DNA from: a virus | Strand: one strand, 5' to 3' | Virus record (IMG/VR): IMGVR_UViG_3300021197_001787 | Coordinates: 124,001-188,000 of that record | Length of the DNA: 64,000 nucleotides | Part shown: piece after piece, positions 59,842-64,000 of the stretch | Layout: every line of letters begins with the position of its first letter | Numbering within the stretch: the stretch's first letter is position 1 | Translations under genes and position numbers: made by a program | The notes under the pieces: generated by a model | What the model saw: only the letters and a program-made list of their open reading frames with translations | The model's database searches: none | What the model was told of the DNA's origin: nothing

Positions 59842-60655
59842 CTTCGTAGATTTCCTTTACAAGTTGTTGTGTTTTCAACACAGTCATGATGACATTCTCG
59901 CTAATTGTTTCTTTCGAAAAATCTTTTAGGCGCTGCACAATTTGATTGGTTTTCTCAAGCATGGCAGAATCATCTTTTATTTCATCTACTTTGCTTGCTT
60001 CATCTAATTTATTCTTTAGGCGGGCTATTTCATCGTTTAAGTATATTTTTAATTCTATTGAGTTGTCAGTAAAAGAAGAAATATAATGAGTCAATAACGT
60101 TTTTTGTTCATCTAACAGGCCATTTTCATACTTTTCATTAAATTTATTAACAAATGATTTATAAACAACGTTGTCTACTTTTCTGTTATCGGTTTCTTCT
60201 GGTTCGCTCCCAGACATGTTATCAATTATTTTATTCTCAAGAATAACTCTTTCTTTCGGGGAAGTAGTATTAAACATTTTACTAATTGTAGCTAGAGCTT
60301 TATAGTTTGGAACAAAATTATTAAACACAGAAGGTGAGATATTCTTGTTAACATCATTAATAACTTCGGTTTGTTGTGCGAATAGTGCGTCAGGGTCAAT
60401 CATTCTTTTAGATAACGAAGCTTCTTTTATAATTTTTTCACTAATCTCGTTATCTAGACCTTGATTTTCGTATAGCGAGCGATAGCATTCTAAGTCTCTT
60501 TTAAGAAGAGAATCGGCACTAAAGTGTTCTCTAATGAGATCCACAACCTTTTTGCTCCTTTCGTTTTCATTTTTTAGGACAGCAACTGTGGCTTCCTTTA
60601 TCAATGCCTCGTAAACAAACGCGGTGTTGCGTTTTTTGTTATGTTTAGCTTTCAT
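59831..60655 (-). CDS. Conserved helical head-module protein (274 aa)
   Basis: Entirely helical, Lys/Glu/Asn-rich. KRNTAFVYEALIKEATVAVL opens it, and YRSLYENQGLDNEISEKIIK and IDPDALFAQQTEVINDVNKN follow. Its match to genes after the portal in marine myoviruses suggests a head or portal assembly role. Overlaps the portal gene by 11 bases. Confidence 0.62.
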   Translation of the reverse strand: MKAKHNKKRNTAFVYEALIKEATVAVLKNENERSKKVVDLIREHFSADSLLKRDLECYRSLYENQGLDNEISEKIIKEASLSKRMIDPDALFAQQTEVINDVNKNISPSVFNNFVPNYKALATISKMFNTTSPKERVILENKIIDNMSGSEPEETDNRKVDNVVYKSFVNKFNEKYENGLLDEQKTLLTHYISSFTDNSIELKIYLNDEIARLKNKLDEASKVDEIKDDSAMLEKTNQIVQRLKDFSKETISENVIMTVLKTQQLVKEIYEDVG

Positions 60656-62651
60656 CTTTTTGCTCCGTTAATGTATCTTTTTTCTTTTCTAAATCTTCAA
60701 GAAGACTTGTTATTGAATTGTTAACTTGTAGAAGTTTTTGTTCTTCGTCTTGCTCTCTCAATGAATAAATAGGCTCGTTATCTTGATAAACACTTTCAGT
60801 AATGCCGCGACCAAGCGATCTTAACTCTGAAGCACCTAAATTATTAGTGCGATAAGTGTTTGTTTCTGGTGTCGCGATACTTGTGTAATTTCTTGTGCGT
60901 GCGCCAGCAGGGCGAGAATCAGTTTTTACCGGATGGTAGACTTTTCCTCTTGAGCCAGGTGTAAGCCTGGGTGCGTTTCTGGTCCCGGGAGGAGCAGCCA
61001 GCAACGAAGAATCATCAGCCTTGTCCGCGTCAGCAGCAGGTGCAGCAGCATCACCGCCAAGGTCAAGACCACCGGGTTCGCCACCGGGTGCAGCGGGTGG
61101 AGTATCAGCACCCAAGTCTAAACCGCCTCCGGGTGTGCTTGCGCCCCCGCCAAGGTCAAGGCCACTACCTCCACCAGCGGCGCCGGCTTGAGCTTCAGCA
61201 ACAGCTTGAAGAGCAGCATCCTGTTTACGATCATAGAACATCTCCCTCTGGCAACGTATAAATTCTTCGTGAGACATATTGAAAATATTTTCGGTAACCC
61301 AACGGCGAGAAAAGTACCCTTCGGTTGCGGTGCCGGCAATATCAAACTTAGCTTTCCAGTGTTCAATTTCTTGAAGCTCAGCAATTTTGGATGGATTGTT
61401 CAAGGAAAGTTTGAAATTAATAAGATCGTCGCCGCGGAAACCAAGGGTATAAAGATGAATAATGCCGATCTTCTCAAGCTCATGTATAACAGTTCTTTGC
61501 AATCTTTGAACAGTTCGTGCAAAGCGAATATCTTTTTGAGCTAATGTAGTTTTATCTTCGGTGGCGCCTTCTCCCATAGAGAGATACGACTGCGGTACTT
61601 TTAATGCTGAGAATAATTTATCTCTTAAATATTTGATGTCATCAATTTCGGTAGTATTTGTGCCGCCGGCTATATTTTGAATGTCGGTGGCAGAACCAGC
61701 ACGCACAGGAATATAATAATCTTCTTCAATTGATAAAGGATTATAGCGAAGGTCTACACGACCGGTATCTTTGTTGACAATAGAGTGGCGTTTAAGTTGT
61801 GATACGATCTTTTGCATATATCCTTCAACATCTTGGGGTGGAATTGCTCCGACGTCAATTTTGAATACACGACGTTCAGAAGAGCGTACAACACGATAAG
61901 CCATCATTGCGTCTTCCATAAGGGTCAGCTGTCTCCAGATGCGTCTAGCTGGCTCTAACACCGAGGTACCGTATGGAGAATATTTATCATTACCTAAAAT
62001 ACGGAAATGAGCGACCTGCCAGTTTTCAAAAGTCATGCCGGCAGAGTTCCATTGATATTGAACGTAGTTAGGGTTTGTCGCGTCTAAACCTTCAAGTCTC
62101 TCTACATCTTGCAGAGGTAATGGTAATGTGGATTGAACACCCATCTTATCATCTATATCGAGATAAAGCATAAAGTCACCATACTTGCACATCGTGCGAC
62201 ACCAACCAAAAAGGTTGTATTCTATATTTAAGACATTATGATATAACAAATCAAGGACTGCTTTGATTTCTTCATTAGAACACTTAATGTTCAACATTGG
62301 ACGCAAAGCCGAAAATGTCGTCATTTCATCCGCATAAATGTCAAGCGATGACGCAATCTCTGGCATATATTCCATTTGGTCAAAATCAATGTAACGCTCA
62401 CCACGCCGTTGATTTCCAATAGCATTTGCCGCGATAGTATCTAAAGGGTTGTAAGTTTGTTTCTTAAACTGTTGACCCGAGGCAGATTTGAATCTAGATG
62501 AAAATTTATCTAAATGTTGTCTACGAATTTTACGACCTGACTGCGAACGATAGTTTACAATCGGTCCTGAAAAAAGACGTGTTAATCTTTTAAATAATTC
62601 TGATTCTTGATTTACTGGGTTTTTACCGTTTCTTGGGTTTCTTGGGGCCAT
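60645..62651 (-). CDS. Portal vertex protein (gp20-like)
   Basis: 668 aa. Core blocks: RYIDFDQMEYMPEIASSLDI, MCKYGDFMLYLDI, SPYGTSVLEPARRIWRQL, RSSERRVFKIDVGAIPP and SYLSMGEGATEDKTTLAQKD, as in T4 gp20. The dodecamer forms the DNA entry port and docks the terminase. The C-terminal extension (about 490-560) is unusual: Gly/Ala/Pro-rich with repeated LDLGG units (SGLDLGGGAS, GGLDLGADTP, GGLDLGGDAA), then a basic region and a charged helix. Confidence 0.93.
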   Translation of the reverse strand: MAPRNPRNGKNPVNQESELFKRLTRLFSGPIVNYRSQSGRKIRRQHLDKFSSRFKSASGQQFKKQTYNPLDTIAANAIGNQRRGERYIDFDQMEYMPEIASSLDIYADEMTTFSALRPMLNIKCSNEEIKAVLDLLYHNVLNIEYNLFGWCRTMCKYGDFMLYLDIDDKMGVQSTLPLPLQDVERLEGLDATNPNYVQYQWNSAGMTFENWQVAHFRILGNDKYSPYGTSVLEPARRIWRQLTLMEDAMMAYRVVRSSERRVFKIDVGAIPPQDVEGYMQKIVSQLKRHSIVNKDTGRVDLRYNPLSIEEDYYIPVRAGSATDIQNIAGGTNTTEIDDIKYLRDKLFSALKVPQSYLSMGEGATEDKTTLAQKDIRFARTVQRLQRTVIHELEKIGIIHLYTLGFRGDDLINFKLSLNNPSKIAELQEIEHWKAKFDIAGTATEGYFSRRWVTENIFNMSHEEFIRCQREMFYDRKQDAALQAVAEAQAGAAGGGSGLDLGGGASTPGGGLDLGADTPPAAPGGEPGGLDLGGDAAAPAADADKADDSSLLAAPPGTRNAPRLTPGSRGKVYHPVKTDSRPAGARTRNYTSIATPETNTYRTNNLGASELRSLGRGITESVYQDNEPIYSLREQDEEQKLLQVNNSITSLLEDLEKKKDTLTEQKDES

Positions 62652-62659
62652 TTATTTTC

Positions 62660-64000
62660 TCACTTTATAATCCACATATATTCTTTGTAAAGATTCTCTG
62701 CATCGGACATTTTATCCATTATGCCATCTTCTTTATAACCAATTTGTCCTTTTATTTTTGTGTCAAAACTGGTTCTAGAAGTTATTATAGCATCTACGAA
62801 AGCCTTCTTGTAGTTCAAATCTCTTTGATTTGTCTGCAATGCTGTGTCTCTGACCCAACAAGCAATCGCAAGCGCCATAACTAAATCATCATTGTATCCT
62901 TTTAATGCTTGGGGTTTTCCATTTGTCCAAATAAATGTTCTCAATTCATTTGCCAAACGAGACGAATATGTAGTAATTAGTTTGTTTCTTATAAACTCTT
63001 CTAATTTAGCAACAACCAGTGGACGTGTTTTTGATGAAGTGGTGAATCCAGGGACAGCAGAACTTCTGTGTTCGGCCATATGTTGTTCAATATATTCATG
63101 GGTAGACTTTACAGAATAATAAATATTTGGGTAAGCATAGTCAATAAGCTTATCTAGAACTGTGTATCCAATACTATTATTTTCTATCACTACCATAGCA
63201 TTTCCATACTCTCTTCCAATTTGGTTCAACATGTTGGCATACAGGTCAGGGGTTGGCTTGCCTTGATATTCGCCTATTATCTGCATAGTTTCTAATTTAA
63301 TAATGTGAAATGTTGAATAGTCAGCCCCATCTCCGCGTGCAACGTCGGCAGTCAACAGATAACTACACGATGGGTCATGCTCTTCCCAAATCCAAAAATT
63401 TCTATCAAAAGCAGTACGATATTTAGGCTCAGTAACGTTGCCACCAATCCACTCTAAAGCGTCAGGGCCAATTACAGTCTCGCCTGAAGTGTTGAAGTTG
63501 CATTCCAGTTCTTGAGCTATTTGGCGACGAGACATATTTCGGGTTTCTTTTTTAAACCATTCTTCATTTCGTTCAGGGTGGACATCCCACATCAAGGTCG
63601 TTAATTTAAAATTATTTTCTTTTGTTTCGGCGCCAATGCAAGTTTTATGAAACCAGTTGCCGACACCATTGGGTGTAGAAATAGCGATGCATCGCCCACC
63701 AGTTGACAGCGTAGGGTACAGACCAGTCCATAAATCCTCAAGCCCATCAATATGAGCAGCCTCGTCAAGGACCAACAGCGACAAGGCTTCTGAGCGGCCG
63801 GCGTCACCGGAGGTCGAAGCAGCTTTAATTGTTGAGCCGTTAGAAAGCTCAAACGAGGTGCGGTTATCAGTAGAGATAGATGCAATCCTAATCCAGTCTG
63901 GTAGGTTTTTCATTATGCTCTTGACCTTGCGGACAAGGTTTCCGGCAGTTTCAAACTTTGTAGCCATGACAAGAATAGACTTGTCGCGGTGGAACAGCAT
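62660..64000 (-). CDS. Terminase large subunit (gp17-like), N-terminus outside window
   Basis: 446 residues, running off the window edge, so the Walker A part is missing. Seen: Walker B LSLLVLDEAAHIDG, coupling motif AISTPNG, and the RNase H-type nuclease with LTADVARGDGADYSTF, VVIENNSIGYTVLDKL and GYNDDLVMALAIA for the three metal acids. It cuts concatemers and pumps DNA into the head. Comes 8 bases before the portal gene. Confidence 0.95.
   Translation of the reverse strand: MLFHRDKSILVMATKFETAGNLVRKVKSIMKNLPDWIRIASISTDNRTSFELSNGSTIKAASTSGDAGRSEALSLLVLDEAAHIDGLEDLWTGLYPTLSTGGRCIAISTPNGVGNWFHKTCIGAETKENNFKLTTLMWDVHPERNEEWFKKETRNMSRRQIAQELECNFNTSGETVIGPDALEWIGGNVTEPKYRTAFDRNFWIWEEHDPSCSYLLTADVARGDGADYSTFHIIKLETMQIIGEYQGKPTPDLYANMLNQIGREYGNAMVVIENNSIGYTVLDKLIDYAYPNIYYSVKSTHEYIEQHMAEHRSSAVPGFTTSSKTRPLVVAKLEEFIRNKLITTYSSRLANELRTFIWTNGKPQALKGYNDDLVMALAIACWVRDTALQTNQRDLNYKKAFVDAIITSRTSFDTKIKGQIGYKEDGIMDKMSDAENLYKEYMWIIK

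Overview
The window is one continuous stretch of a large tailed-phage genome, probably well over 64 kb. Every supported gene lies on the minus strand, so transcription runs from position 64000 down to 1. The virion genes form a contractile-tailed, T4-like (myovirus) set: large terminase, portal (gp20), prohead protease (gp21), scaffold (gp22-like), major capsid protein (gp23), neck proteins, tail sheath (gp18), tail tube (gp19), gp26-like baseplate protein, tape measure and a LysM baseplate protein. The style of many hypothetical genes resembles marine metagenomic myoviruses. Two secreted-protein genes have features typical of Myxococcota and related former deltaproteobacteria: a C-terminal Cys-TM-Arg-Arg tag with Asp/Thr/Gly linkers, and a tiny GCGDKDED-type lipoprotein. 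I therefore infer, without proof, a host in that group.

Layout in transcription order. 64.0-55.0 kb: terminase, portal, head-assembly and probable internal head proteins, prohead protease and a phage ribosomal protein bS21. 55.0-49.0 kb: five fibre or decoration-type proteins, several with a related C-terminal module. 48.9-41.6 kb: scaffold, capsid, a basic H1-like protein and neck genes. 41.5-28.0 kb: sheath, tube and baseplate/tape-measure genes. 28.0-14.9 kb: a short family A DNA polymerase, a Rossmann/tubulin-like protein, SSB, two tiny envelope proteins, RecA, UV endonuclease, 5'-3' exonuclease, DnaB-type helicase, B12-dependent ribonucleotide reductase, GroES and amidase endolysin. 14.9-0 kb: a secreted tagged surface protein with two partner genes, a full DnaE replicase, two ClpP-like proteases, a J-domain protein, Dam methylase, thioredoxin, an IMPDH/GMP reductase, a sigma region 4-like protein, an acidic repeat protein and GroEL.

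Two promoter classes divide the window. Eight near-consensus sigma70 promoters (TTGACA, 16-17 bp, TATAAT-like) lie upstream of replication, metabolism, chaperone and surface genes. A different motif, ACTATTTA in the direction of transcription, occurs in the leaders of about eleven mostly structural units and is the candidate late promoter. Several late units end in strong hairpin terminators placed just before the next late motif.

The most notable features are the phage-encoded secreted protein with a MYXO-CTERM-like sorting tag, the chaperone/protease set (GroEL, GroES, J-domain, two ClpP paralogues), two DNA polymerase families in one phage, the bS21 gene, and the late-promoter system with no obvious T4 TATAAATA sites. 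No tRNA, CRISPR array, integrase or insertion sequence was recognised. No intergenic stretch exceeds 170 bases.
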